This document shows, piece by piece, positions 33,080 to 41,372 of a stretch of DNA of 64,000 nucleotides. Location of the stretch: positions 78,990 through 142,989 of the forward strand of contig CAWUSA010000006.1 of the NCBI GenBank assembly GCA_963925545.1, read 5' to 3'. The notes under the pieces were generated by a model. The model searched no databases, was not told the DNA's origin, and worked only from the letters and a program-made list of their open reading frames with translations. The stretch is from TMED14 sp963925545. Its GTDB lineage: Bacteria > Bacteroidota > Bacteroidia > Flavobacteriales > Schleiferiaceae. Both the position numbers and the translations under genes were made by a program. Every line of letters starts with the position of its first letter. The first letter of the stretch is position 1.

Positions 33080-34969
33080 ATGTCAAAAGGTAAAATCAAC
33101 GTATCGGCGGACAACATTTTCCCCATCATTAAAAAATTCCTATACAGTGACCATGAGATTTTTCTCCGGGAACTGATTTCCAATGCAGTGGATGCCACGC
33201 AAAAACTGAAAACCCTTTCTAACTTGGGAGAGATCAAGGGAGAGCTTGGAGACTTGACCATTCAAGTGATTGTGGACAAGAAGAAAAATCAACTTCGCGT
33301 CATTGACAATGGCATTGGCATGACCAGCGATGATGTGAAGAAATACATCAATGACTTGGCCTTTTCTGGTGCCACTGAGTTTGTGAAAAAGTATGAAGAC
33401 AGCGTAGATGCCAGCACCTTGATTGGCAACTTTGGTCTAGGATTTTATTCCAGCTTCATGGTCTCTGACACTGTTGAAATCAAGACACGAAGCTGGCAGG
33501 CTGAAGAGAAAGACGGTGCCCATTGGACCTGTGACGGCTCACCCAACTATGAGCTCAAAAAGGCCAGCATCAAGGCAAGGGGCACTGAGATTATCCTCAA
33601 CATTGATGAGGACAGCAAGGAGTTCTTGGAGGATTACAGAATCAAGGAACTTTTGAAAAAGTATGCCCGATTCATGAGCATTCCCATCCAATGTGGTGAG
33701 CGCGATGAGCAGGTCAATGAAGCCAAAGAAGGTGAAGATGCTAAATACCAAACCGTCAAGGTGCCGGATATCATCAATGAGAATGAGCCCGCATGGACCA
33801 AGTCACCCTCTGAGCTAAGCGATGAGGAGTACAAGGTGTTTTACAAGGCCCTGTACCCCCTAAGCTTTGAAGAGCCACTCTTTCATATTCATTTGAATGT
33901 GGATTACCCCTTTGATTTGACGGGCATTTTGTTCTTCCCTAAGATCAAGCCAAACATGGACATGCAGAAGAGCAAGATTCAGCTTTTTCAAAGCCAAGTC
34001 TTTGTCACGGACAACGTGGAGGGGATTGTTCCTGAATTTCTAACCATGCTCCATGGTGTGATTGATTCCAAGGACATCCCTTTGAATGTCAGCAGAAGCT
34101 ATTTGCAAGCGGACAGCAGCGTGAAAAAAATTGGGGGTCACATCACCAAAAAAGTGGCTGACAAATTGGCGAGCATGCTGAAGAATGACCGAGAGGACTT
34201 TGAGGAAAAATTCAAGGACATCTCACTGATCATCGATTATGGCATGGTCACGGATGAGAAATTCTTTGAGAAGGCGCGCAAATTCACCTTGGTGCAAAGC
34301 GCCGTTGACAGCAAATCCTTCACCTTGGATGAGTACTTGGAGAAAATTGCCACACTACAAACTGACAAGGATGGCAACAAGGTGATCTTGTACGCTTCTG
34401 ACGCCAAGGCGCAACACAGCTACATCAAGCAGGCTGAGAAGCAGGGCTATGACGTCATCACATTGGACTCGCCCATCTCTGGTCACTGGATTCAAAAAAT
34501 TGAACAAGTTGAGGAGAAGGTAAAGTTTGCCCGCATTGACAGTGACATGATTGACAAGCTCATCCCAAAGGATGGCGAAACAACCTCGAAGCTGTCGGAC
34601 AAGGAGTCAGATAGCCTCAAGGGCATGATCGAGTCTTCTGTCGATGACAAGAGCTACACCATCCGAATTGAAGCCTTGGATAGCGATGATGCACCCATCA
34701 TGGTTACCGTACCCGAGTTCATGCGTCGCATGAAGGAGATGAGCGCTAGCGGCGGTGGCGGCTTCATGGCCATGGGCGACATGCCTGATGCGTATGATGT
34801 CGTTGTCAATGGCAATCACCCACTTGCAGCTAAGATCATCAAGGCAAAAGATGCTGATCGGGGTGCTTTGATTGGTCAAGCCATGGATCTCGCCTTATTG
34901 CAGCAAGGCTTGTTGACCGGTGAGAAACTCACCGCCTTTATAAACAAGCAGGTGAGCGGCTTGGTTTAA
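33080..34969 (+). CDS. htpG: Molecular chaperone HtpG (Hsp90)
   Basis: ATP-dependent cytosolic chaperone of 629 residues. The N-terminal GHKL ATPase shows RELISNAVDATQK, DNGIGMTSDDV, the lid region and GNFGLGFYSSFMV; the middle domain has PLNVSRSYLQ and the C-terminal dimerisation domain follows. The 148-base gap to divergent ftcD contains two short inverted repeats (TGCGTC/GACGCA and TGGCA/TGCCA, about 32956-32996) but no CIRCE element. An exact -7 box was not found, which may mean an alternative sigma factor. Confidence 0.97.
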   Translation: MSKGKINVSADNIFPIIKKFLYSDHEIFLRELISNAVDATQKLKTLSNLGEIKGELGDLTIQVIVDKKKNQLRVIDNGIGMTSDDVKKYINDLAFSGATEFVKKYEDSVDASTLIGNFGLGFYSSFMVSDTVEIKTRSWQAEEKDGAHWTCDGSPNYELKKASIKARGTEIILNIDEDSKEFLEDYRIKELLKKYARFMSIPIQCGERDEQVNEAKEGEDAKYQTVKVPDIINENEPAWTKSPSELSDEEYKVFYKALYPLSFEEPLFHIHLNVDYPFDLTGILFFPKIKPNMDMQKSKIQLFQSQVFVTDNVEGIVPEFLTMLHGVIDSKDIPLNVSRSYLQADSSVKKIGGHITKKVADKLASMLKNDREDFEEKFKDISLIIDYGMVTDEKFFEKARKFTLVQSAVDSKSFTLDEYLEKIATLQTDKDGNKVILYASDAKAQHSYIKQAEKQGYDVITLDSPISGHWIQKIEQVEEKVKFARIDSDMIDKLIPKDGETTSKLSDKESDSLKGMIESSVDDKSYTIRIEALDSDDAPIMVTVPEFMRRMKEMSASGGGGFMAMGDMPDAYDVVVNGNHPLAAKIIKAKDADRGALIGQAMDLALLQQGLLTGEKLTAFINKQVSGLV

Positions 34970-34989
34970 GCTTTCACGCAAACCACAAC

Positions 34990-35021
34990 AAGGGCTACCT
35001 CATTGTGAGGTGGCCTTTGTT
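34990..35021 (+). terminator. Terminator after htpG
   Basis: A 13-base-pair stem with two wobble pairs (AAGGGCTACCTCA/TGAGGTGGCCTTT), loop TTG, then a T-rich tail. It overlaps the end of the convergent DUF1343 gene (stop at 35020-35022). Confidence 0.65.
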
Positions 35022-36225
35022 ATTTAAAGGAATCGCCTATAGCCTGATACAGGAGATACTTTGGCCTGATATCCTGTCGGTAATGTTGGTAGGCAGGGTC
35101 TTCGGCCCATGACTGGTAAATGTTTGACAATTCCACACCGGACCGCAGCAGTTGACGGAGGTTGTCTGAGCCATAGCGCAAGGCTAAACTCTGGCCTGAC
35201 TGAAGGAAGAAATCATCCACCAACCCAACAGACACTGCCTGTTGGTATGCTTGGAGCATAGGCTGTAAATCGATCAAGCCTTTAGGGTTGACCTCTCGCA
35301 AATTCACCCCCTGACAAAGGACACCTTCATGCTTGGGGTATTTGGATGCCGTGCATGACACCGGCTTGAAGCTGAAAGTCCCCATGGGAAACCACGGTGC
35401 ACCATAACAAGTGAAGGGTTGATTGCTTCCCCGCCCCACTGACACGGTGGTGCCTTCAAAGAAACAGAGACTTGGGTACCATGTGATGGCATGATCGTCA
35501 GGCAAATTGGGCGATGGCGCTATGTCAGGGTAGATAGGCTCTCGGTGGTAGCCTTTGATCTCAAGCACCTCCAGATTCAAGGCTTCTGCATTAGCTATCC
35601 ACCCCTCCCCTTTAACCATCAAGGCATATTCCCCGATGGTCATGCCATAGATCACTGGCACAGGATGCATGCCAATGAAGCTTTGATAATCGTTGGAGAG
35701 CATGGGGCCATCAACGGCATAGGCAAAGGGATTTGGCCTATCTAATACCATCATCTTGACACCATTTTCTGCGCAGGCTTCCATGACATAGGTCAATGTC
35801 GATATGTAGGTGTAGAAACGAAGACCCAAGTCCTGCAAGTCAAACAGCAGCACATCCACGCCCTTTAAGTCTTCTGATGTGGGCTTTTTATGGCTACCAT
35901 AGAGGGATATGATAGGGATGCCTTTATCTGTTTTGCTATCAGACACATGCTCTCCATCGGACACTTTCGATGCAAAACCATGCTCTGGTGACATGACCTT
36001 GACAACCTGCTGGTCTGCCAATTGATCCAGAATAAACACACCTTCAGACACCGAGGCAGCATGCGCAACCACTGCAATGCGTTGGCCTTTGAGTTTGTTC
36101 AGTGGCAGGTCCCTTGTCAGAGATACTGTCGATTGGGACAGGCATGGCAGGCTGCACAGGAACAGGAGCAAAAAAAGCCACGAACTGGACTTACCTTTAC
36201 CTTTCACCGAATGTCTTTCTTTCAT
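35020..36225 (-). CDS. DUF1343 protein, NamZ-type exo-beta-N-acetylmuramidase
   Basis: Exported protein of about 401 residues. DUF1343 includes NamZ of Bacillus subtilis, which removes MurNAc from peptidoglycan fragments, so a role in muropeptide recycling or scavenging is likely. The signal peptide (SWLFLLLFLCSLPCLSQS) follows a basic start MKERHSVKGKGKS. Core phrases are VMSPEHGFASKVSDGEHVSD, LLFDLQDLGLRFYTYISTL, VLDRPNPFAYAVDGPML and FFEGTTVSVGRGSNQPF. The ATG at 36225 shares its CATG with the ATG of the divergent permease; a GTG at 36210 is an alternative. The longer open frame to 36366 is unlikely. Confidence 0.85.
   Translation of the reverse strand: MKERHSVKGKGKSSSWLFLLLFLCSLPCLSQSTVSLTRDLPLNKLKGQRIAVVAHAASVSEGVFILDQLADQQVVKVMSPEHGFASKVSDGEHVSDSKTDKGIPIISLYGSHKKPTSEDLKGVDVLLFDLQDLGLRFYTYISTLTYVMEACAENGVKMMVLDRPNPFAYAVDGPMLSNDYQSFIGMHPVPVIYGMTIGEYALMVKGEGWIANAEALNLEVLEIKGYHREPIYPDIAPSPNLPDDHAITWYPSLCFFEGTTVSVGRGSNQPFTCYGAPWFPMGTFSFKPVSCTASKYPKHEGVLCQGVNLREVNPKGLIDLQPMLQAYQQAVSVGLVDDFFLQSGQSLALRYGSDNLRQLLRSGVELSNIYQSWAEDPAYQHYRQDIRPKYLLYQAIGDSFK
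36192..36205 (+). promoter_or_regulatory. Tandem -7-like boxes for the permease gene
   Basis: TACCTTTA and overlapping TACCTTTC, each one mismatch from TAnnTTTG, 18 bases before the permease ATG and inside the 5' coding region of the DUF1343 gene. Confidence 0.35.
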
Positions 36226-37426
36226 GGGGCCAAAATGGCACTTTTTTTCTATTTGGCTAGGCTGGCGATGGGGAAAAACTAATGATCGCCATCGGGCCAG
36301 CACTTTAACCACTGTGGTGATTGCTGCAGGCATGGCCGTATTGATGATTGGCCTTTCTACTGGCAAGGGCCTACAGGAGGCGATTCATCAACGCATCACG
36401 GCGCTTCAGGGCGATGCACAGATTCGCAGTTACCATCAGCCCAACGCTTTTGAGTCAACGGCCTTTGATTGGACTACCTCCAAGCGAGCCATCCCTCCTG
36501 ACATCAAACCTATTGCCATGTCCTGGAAGCAAGGCATCGTCGCCTTCGAAGGCAGCATGCAGGGTGCTCAGTGCATTGGCTACAGTCAATGGCCTCAATG
36601 GCTCAATCAGGGATTAACGCAAGGCAGCCTTCCTGAAAGTGCGGATTACATGGAGGTTTTAATTTCTGAAGACATGGCCAGGAAGCTGAACCTGGAAGTG
36701 AACGATGAGTTGCAACTGTACTTTCAACGCGAGGGCGCACAACGACCTATCATGCGTTACGCCACGCTATCCGGTCTTTTCAACACCCACATGCAAGAGT
36801 GGGATGGTCAATGGCTCATCACCCATCTTTCTCACATGCAGTTGATTCAACAGCTGGACAGCCATCAGGTGGGTGGCCTGATTTTGCATGGAGAGCAAGT
36901 GCAAACGGAGCAAGCCATGGCGAGCATCCGAGGACTTTTACCGATGAACTTAGATTTGTATCAACCTCAGCAAGACTACCCTCAGCTTTACCAATGGCTG
37001 GAACTTTTTGACACCAACACGGCCGTTTTAGCAAGCATCCTTATCATCATTGCAGCCTTCAATGCTGCCGTGGTGGTTTTTGTTTTGGTGGTCGCCAGGG
37101 CTAAGCATATTGCTATTCTTCGAACCATGGGCATGTCTGCAAGGCAAATCAATTGGGCCTTTGTGGGTCATTTGGGGCGTGATGTGGCCAAAGGATTGCT
37201 ATGGGGAAACCTCATTGGCCTGGGGCTGCTTTATGCCCAATTTCAATTTCAAATCCTTGAACTTGACCCTGTCACGTATTATGTTGATCATGTGCCTGTT
37301 GCCTGGGACTGGTGGAGCTTCCTCATGGCCAATCTGCTGGTTTTCACGACAGTCACAGTAACAGCGTGGTTACCAAGCAGGATACTTGCAAAAATTCGTC
37401 CAGCAGATGTATTGAGAATGTCCTAA
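36224..37426 (+). CDS. FtsX-like ABC transporter permease (LolC/LolE type)
   Basis: Membrane protein of 400 residues. Membrane segment 1 is near residues 27-45 (TTVVIAAGMAVLMIGLS), a large periplasmic domain follows, and three C-terminal segments (SILIIIAAFNAAVVVFVLVV, LLWGNLIGLGLLYAQ, FLMANLLVFTTVTVTAW) end with PSRILAKIRPADVLRM, the classical FtsX/LolE tail. Such permeases release lipoproteins to LolA or drive similar envelope work; the ATPase is not adjacent. The ATG at 36224 overlaps the start codon of the divergent gene in CATG. A longer frame begins at 36077 but covers that gene. Confidence 0.88.
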   Translation: MGPKWHFFSIWLGWRWGKTNDRHRASTLTTVVIAAGMAVLMIGLSTGKGLQEAIHQRITALQGDAQIRSYHQPNAFESTAFDWTTSKRAIPPDIKPIAMSWKQGIVAFEGSMQGAQCIGYSQWPQWLNQGLTQGSLPESADYMEVLISEDMARKLNLEVNDELQLYFQREGAQRPIMRYATLSGLFNTHMQEWDGQWLITHLSHMQLIQQLDSHQVGGLILHGEQVQTEQAMASIRGLLPMNLDLYQPQQDYPQLYQWLELFDTNTAVLASILIIIAAFNAAVVVFVLVVARAKHIAILRTMGMSARQINWAFVGHLGRDVAKGLLWGNLIGLGLLYAQFQFQILELDPVTYYVDHVPVAWDWWSFLMANLLVFTTVTVTAWLPSRILAKIRPADVLRMS

Positions 37427-37432
37427 GGCATG

Positions 37433-37440
37433 TATATTTG
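37433..37440 (+). promoter_or_regulatory. Promoter of tRNA-Asp (-7 box TATATTTG)
   Basis: Exact TAnnTTTG plus C, with TTGAGA 18 bases upstream (TTG at 37412-37414) as -33 element. The box is 40 bases before the tRNA gene, and the -33 element lies within the 3' end of the permease gene. Confidence 0.6.
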
Positions 37441-37480
37441 CAGCCTCTTTGGAGCAAATGTCTTTTAGACGCTTCAATCA

Positions 37481-37554
37481 GGTGTGGTAGTTCAGTTGGT
37501 TAGAATATCGGCCTGTCACGCCGGGGGTCGCGGGTTCGAGTCCCGTCCACACCG
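37481..37554 (+). tRNA. tRNA-Asp (anticodon GTC)
   Basis: Acceptor GGTGTGG pairs with CCACACC, the D arm includes AGTTCAGTTGGTTAGAAT, the anticodon GTC is at 37515-37517 and the T loop is GGTTCGAGTCC. The discriminator is G, as required for Asp. CCA is not encoded. Confidence 0.97.
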
Positions 37555-37556
37555 CT

Positions 37557-37584
37557 AAAAAGCCTGCAATTTGCAGGCTTTTTT
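37557..37584 (+). terminator. Terminator after tRNA-Asp
   Basis: Stem AAAAAGCCTGCAA/TTGCAGGCTTTTT with a one-base loop centre and a trailing T run, beginning three bases after the tRNA. Confidence 0.85.
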
Positions 37585-37784
37585 GTTGCCCGAAAATATA
37601 AAAACGCAGGTCCAATGCCAGGGGCTAACGGTCTCCCAAACACCATAGCTGGACGATCCATGCTTGCAGGGGCGAGTGGCATCGATCATGGATAGGCCAT
37701 CGCAAAGTCGCGTAGGCTTTCAAGTATTAACTAGCACAAGGGTTAAAAGAAGCAATAGCCTTTAAATTTTGACTAATTTTCAGC
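37585..37784. other. Intergenic region without a recognised gene
   Basis: About 200 bases between the tRNA-Asp terminator and the small membrane gene. No tRNA, repeat or convincing frame was seen. Near its end TAATTTTC stands three bases before the next ATG and may be a -7 box. Confidence 0.4.
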
Positions 37785-37979
37785 ATGAAAAACAAACACT
37801 TCCTTGGTCTGGTATTTCTCGGGCTTGGCCTATTCACTGTCAGTGCTACCATGAAAGTCTTGCATTTGCAGGGTGCTGCTTGGCTGCTAATATTTGCTGA
37901 CGCCTTGCTTGCGCTTGGCCTCATTGGCCTTGCGTTCAAATCATGGTCGAGCTCCGACCGAACCTGGCTAAACCGCTAA
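37785..37979 (+). CDS. Small two-helix membrane protein with GldL-like motif
   Basis: A 64-residue protein with two hydrophobic segments (LGLVFLGLGLFTVSAT and WLLIFADALLALGLIGLAF) and a short polar end. Between them MKVLHLQGAAWLL resembles the MKxxHWPGA phrase found in the membrane part of GldL and in several small Bacteroidota membrane proteins. It is too short to be GldL and lacks its cytoplasmic domain. Its function is unknown. It stands alone, and the composition looks genuinely coding. Confidence 0.6.
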   Translation: MKNKHFLGLVFLGLGLFTVSATMKVLHLQGAAWLLIFADALLALGLIGLAFKSWSSSDRTWLNR

Positions 37980-38047
37980 CATATCATTGTTGACAATTGC
38001 CGATTGATGGCGGCTATGTTCATCGCGTCATTCTAGTTACCCCCCCC

Positions 38048-38055
38048 TACCTTTG
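38048..38055 (+). promoter_or_regulatory. -7 box TACCTTTG of the trxA-heptose operon
   Basis: Exact TAnnTTTG after a C7 run, 35 bases before the trxA ATG. Unlike many promoters here it leaves a true 5' leader of about 30 bases. Confidence 0.55.
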
Positions 38056-38090
38056 TCTCTCAGTAAATATCAACTCAATACCCTCTTACC

Positions 38091-38408
38091 ATGGCACTCG
38101 AAATCACAGAAAGCAACTTCGAAGAACTCGTAATTAAGTCAGACAAGCCCGTCCTCGTGGACTTTTGGGCAGAATGGTGTGGACCATGCCGCATGGTAGG
38201 CCCCATCGTTGATGAACTATCCAATGATTTCGATGGGCGAGCTGTTGTAGGTAAGGTCAATGTTGATGCAGAAGGTGGCATATCTATGAAGTATGGCATT
38301 CGGAACATTCCTACCCTGTTAATTTTCAAGGACGGAGAGATCGTTGACAAGCAAGTTGGCGTGGCACCAAAGCAAGTGCTTGCTGACAAGCTTGAGGCAC
38401 TCATTTAA
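38091..38408 (+). CDS. trxA: Thioredoxin
   Basis: Redox protein of 105 residues with the active site FWAEWCGPCRMVGP, the conserved cis-proline in IRNIPTLLIFKDGE and the usual fold length. It can reduce MsrB and ribonucleotide reductase. The TAA is immediately followed by the GTG start of the sugar nucleotidyltransferase gene, so the two are probably cotranscribed and coupled, although no functional link is evident. Confidence 0.97.
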   Translation: MALEITESNFEELVIKSDKPVLVDFWAEWCGPCRMVGPIVDELSNDFDGRAVVGKVNVDAEGGISMKYGIRNIPTLLIFKDGEIVDKQVGVAPKQVLADKLEALI

Positions 38409-39698
38409 GTGACTTCAACAGCCGTTGTTCTTGCTGGCGGCAAAGGGACCCGTCTACACGACGCCTTCCCCGGCATCGCTAAAGCCATGGTTCCCGTGGC
38501 CGGCAAACCTGTATTGGAACATCTGGTAACAACCTATAGCGCCCAAGGAATTGGGCGCTTTATTTTTGCTGTCGGTCACTTGAGTGAGCAGATCACCGGG
38601 TACTTTGGCGATGGGTCAGCATGGGGTGTTGAAATCACTTACATCCATGAGCCTGAGCCACTTGGAACAGCTGGGGCTTTACACCTCATGGGTCTTACTG
38701 AAGCCTTTTGGGTCTTTTATGGTGACACCATCAGTGACATAAACTTGAATCGCATGCATGCCTTTCATCAGGCCATGTCAGCTGATGCAACCCTGCTTGT
38801 TCACCCCAATGACCACCCTTACGACAGCGACTTGGTTGCCTGCAGCCTGGATGGCAAAGTCACCGCAGTGCATGGCAAACCCCATGCCTCTGACTTGGAA
38901 GTTCGCAACCTGGTCAACGCCGCACTTTACCTGATGGAACCTTCGGTGCTTTCTCACATACCGCAAGGCATTGCGTCTGATTTTGGTCGTGACCTATTTC
39001 CTTTGTGGGCACGGCGTTTGAACCTTGCTGCTTACTCAAGCCCTGAGTACATCAAGGACATGGGGAAACTTGAGCGCCATGAACAAGTCCAAGCTGACAT
39101 CGAGAATGGCTTGGTGGCCTCTCGCAACCTCGCATTGGCCCAACGGGCCATCTTCCTGGATCGGGATGGCGTAATCAACATTGACAGTGACTTGATCAAA
39201 CACCCCGATGAAATGGTTCTCTACCCTGATGCAACAAAATCCATACAAGCCTTGCATTCAGCAGGTTTTGTGGTCGTGGTTGTCACCAATCAAAGCGTGG
39301 TGGCTAGAGGCCTTACCGACCTCAAGGGCATTGAAGCCATACATGCTAGAATGGAGCGTTTACTCGCTGAAGAAGGTGCCTTTGTTGACCAGATTTCTTT
39401 CTGCCCTCACCATCCTGACAAAGGGTTCCCAGAAGAAGTCACGGCTTTCAAAGTTGAGTGCCATTGCCGCAAACCCAAGCCTGGCATGTTGCTCGATGCG
39501 GCATCACGCTTCAACATCGACTGCAGCAACAGCTGGATGGTTGGCGACTCAGAAAGAGACATCCTTGCCGGACAAGCTGCTGGCTGCCGAACCATTCGGG
39601 TGAAAACTGGGCATGGACTGAAACCATCGACGGTGGTTCCCGATGCCTATGTAGCAGGTATTTGGGAGGCAACGACGCATATATTGGCAGCCAAATAA
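38409..39698 (+). CDS. Heptose nucleotidyltransferase (HddC-like) fused to GmhB-type phosphatase
   Basis: A 429-residue fusion. Residues 1 to about 235 are a sugar-1-phosphate nucleotidyltransferase (VVLAGGKGTRL, PVAGKPVLEHL, EPLGTAGALHL). Residues about 240-429 are a HAD phosphatase of the D,D-heptose-1,7-bisphosphate type (AIFLDRDGVINID, VTNQSVVARGL, zinc-loop CPHHPDKGF and CHCRKPKPGM, GDSERDILAGQAAG). With HddA and GmhA downstream it supplies the GmhB and HddC steps to GDP-D-glycero-alpha-D-manno-heptose. The start is a GTG directly after the trxA stop; no ATG is suitably placed. The nucleotide specificity (GTP) is inferred from neighbours. Confidence 0.88.
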   Translation: MTSTAVVLAGGKGTRLHDAFPGIAKAMVPVAGKPVLEHLVTTYSAQGIGRFIFAVGHLSEQITGYFGDGSAWGVEITYIHEPEPLGTAGALHLMGLTEAFWVFYGDTISDINLNRMHAFHQAMSADATLLVHPNDHPYDSDLVACSLDGKVTAVHGKPHASDLEVRNLVNAALYLMEPSVLSHIPQGIASDFGRDLFPLWARRLNLAAYSSPEYIKDMGKLERHEQVQADIENGLVASRNLALAQRAIFLDRDGVINIDSDLIKHPDEMVLYPDATKSIQALHSAGFVVVVVTNQSVVARGLTDLKGIEAIHARMERLLAEEGAFVDQISFCPHHPDKGFPEEVTAFKVECHCRKPKPGMLLDAASRFNIDCSNSWMVGDSERDILAGQAAGCRTIRVKTGHGLKPSTVVPDAYVAGIWEATTHILAAK

Positions 39699-39728
39699 TT
39701 GGCGAAAAAGACCGACATTCGCTCTGCC

Positions 39729-40721
39729 ATGATTATCACGCGAACCCCATTTAGAATCTCCTTCATTGGAGGAGGCAGTGACCTCCCGTCCTTTTACCGT
39801 GAGCATGGTGGCGCCGTGATCTCTACAAGCATCAACAAGTACATGTACATCTCGAGTCATGACTACTTTAATGGCGATGAAATCCGGACCAAATACTCCA
39901 AGACAGAGACGGTTAAGGCTATTGACGATCTCAACCACCCCATCCTTCGTTCCATCATGCAGCGATTGCAGGTATCAACAGGCCTTGAAGTCAGCTCCAT
40001 CGCAGATGTGCCTTCCGGCACAGGCATGGGATCCAGCTCAAGCTTCACCGTTAGCACCTTGCACAACCTGATGGCAAGATTGGGTCGTGCAGATGAAGCC
40101 ACGGCCTCTTGGTTAGGTAAAACCGCTTGCGATGTAGAGCTTGGTGACCTGAAGGAGCCCATTGGCAAACAAGACCAGTACGCTGCAGCCTATGGTGGAC
40201 TGAATATCATCACCTTTCAACGCAACGATGACGTCGACGTCACAACCCTTGGTCTGAATGATCAGGGGATGTCTGCGTTCTCAAGCCACATCAAACTCTA
40301 TTACCTAGGCAATCAGCGAAGTGCGTCACGCATCCTTGCAGAACAGAACAACAACAATGCCCTGGCAGACAAGCAAGCTGCATTGCAAGCCATGGTCAGC
40401 ATGGTGCCAACCTTTGCACAGTCACTGACAGATGGGCAATTTGCTTTTTCTGGCAAGCTTCTGAATGACAACTGGGCTTTGAAACAAAGCTTGGCATCTG
40501 GCATCAGCAACCCCATGATCAGCCAGGCTTACCAAGCAGGCATCTCAGCTGGTGCCTATGGCGGCAAACTTCTCGGTGCAGGAGGTGGCGGGTTCATGCT
40601 GTTCCTGGCGTCACCCGACAAGCACAAGGCATTGGATGCGGCACTGTCCAATTTACGCCCCTTCCCTGTTGACTTAACCAGCGAAGGATCTACCGTGATT
40701 CATCAGGATGAAACAACCTAA
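39729..40721 (+). CDS. hddA: D-glycero-alpha-D-manno-heptose-7-phosphate kinase (GHMP family)
   Basis: GHMP kinase of 330 residues that would phosphorylate heptose-7-phosphate at C1. Signatures are TPFRISFIGGGSDLPSFY at the start, the ATP loop PSGTGMGSSSSFTVSTLH, the acceptor-site KEPIGKQDQYAAAYGG and the C-terminal AGISAGAYGGKLLGAGGGGF. Matching family starts (MIITRTPFRIS) points to the ATG at 39729, although a TTG at 39699 touches the previous stop. It lies between the HddC-GmhB fusion and GmhA. Confidence 0.9.
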   Translation: MIITRTPFRISFIGGGSDLPSFYREHGGAVISTSINKYMYISSHDYFNGDEIRTKYSKTETVKAIDDLNHPILRSIMQRLQVSTGLEVSSIADVPSGTGMGSSSSFTVSTLHNLMARLGRADEATASWLGKTACDVELGDLKEPIGKQDQYAAAYGGLNIITFQRNDDVDVTTLGLNDQGMSAFSSHIKLYYLGNQRSASRILAEQNNNNALADKQAALQAMVSMVPTFAQSLTDGQFAFSGKLLNDNWALKQSLASGISNPMISQAYQAGISAGAYGGKLLGAGGGGFMLFLASPDKHKALDAALSNLRPFPVDLTSEGSTVIHQDETT

Positions 40722-41334
40722 CTTGCTGGCTATGACCGCAACAAATTACCGACAACTACTCATTGAGACCTTGGAGGCATTGGACCTTCAAAGCGTCGCT
40801 GCCATGGAAGATGCCTTTGCACTAGCGCATCAATCAGGCAATCGCATTTTCACCATGGGCAACGGCGGGTCTGGCGCTAGTGCCTCCCACGCAGCTGGTG
40901 ATTTCATCAAAGGCGCCTCCTACGGTTTGGATCAACGATTCAAAATGATTTGCCTCAATGACAACCTACCCTCCATGATGGCTATCGCCAACGACATTGG
41001 ATGGGATGACATTTTTGTAGAGCCCCTTAAGAATTACGTGGAACCCGGTGATCTCGTGATTGGCATTTCTGGCTCAGGCAACTCACGCAATGTGCTGAAA
41101 GCGATTGCATACGCACAATCTATTGGCGCTGTAACCATAGGCATGACAGGGTTTTCAGGCGGAAAGCTTAAATCCATGGTTGACATCTCTGTTCACTCAC
41201 CCGCTGATGACATGGAGGTAGCAGAAGACGTGCACATGGCCGTATTCAACATGGTAAAAAAAGGCATGATGTCACGATTGATGGGTGACAACCCCAGCAT
41301 GGGAAGCACCTACGACGATCGCGTCAAGGGCTGA
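40708..41334 (+). CDS. gmhA: Phosphoheptose isomerase (SIS domain)
   Basis: Converts sedoheptulose-7-phosphate to D-glycero-D-manno-heptose-7-phosphate, the first step of the pathway encoded by the preceding genes. The 208 residues form one SIS domain: IFTMGNGGSGASASHAAGD, GDLVIGISGSGNSRNVLKAI and the C-terminal AEDVHMAVFNMVKKGM. The ATG at 40708 overlaps the kinase by 14 bases; the ATG at 40732, ten bases after the kinase stop, is an equally good start. Confidence 0.88.
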   Translation: MKQPNLLAMTATNYRQLLIETLEALDLQSVAAMEDAFALAHQSGNRIFTMGNGGSGASASHAAGDFIKGASYGLDQRFKMICLNDNLPSMMAIANDIGWDDIFVEPLKNYVEPGDLVIGISGSGNSRNVLKAIAYAQSIGAVTIGMTGFSGGKLKSMVDISVHSPADDMEVAEDVHMAVFNMVKKGMMSRLMGDNPSMGSTYDDRVKG

Positions 41335-41372
41335 CATTCGCTTCTGGTAAACTTGGGTTTTTTCTAATGAAC

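Noticed and set aside
38041..38047. C7 run before trxA as a phase-variable tract
   Set aside because: It lies upstream of the -7 box, not between coupled promoter elements or in a coding region, and seven bases is short for slippage.
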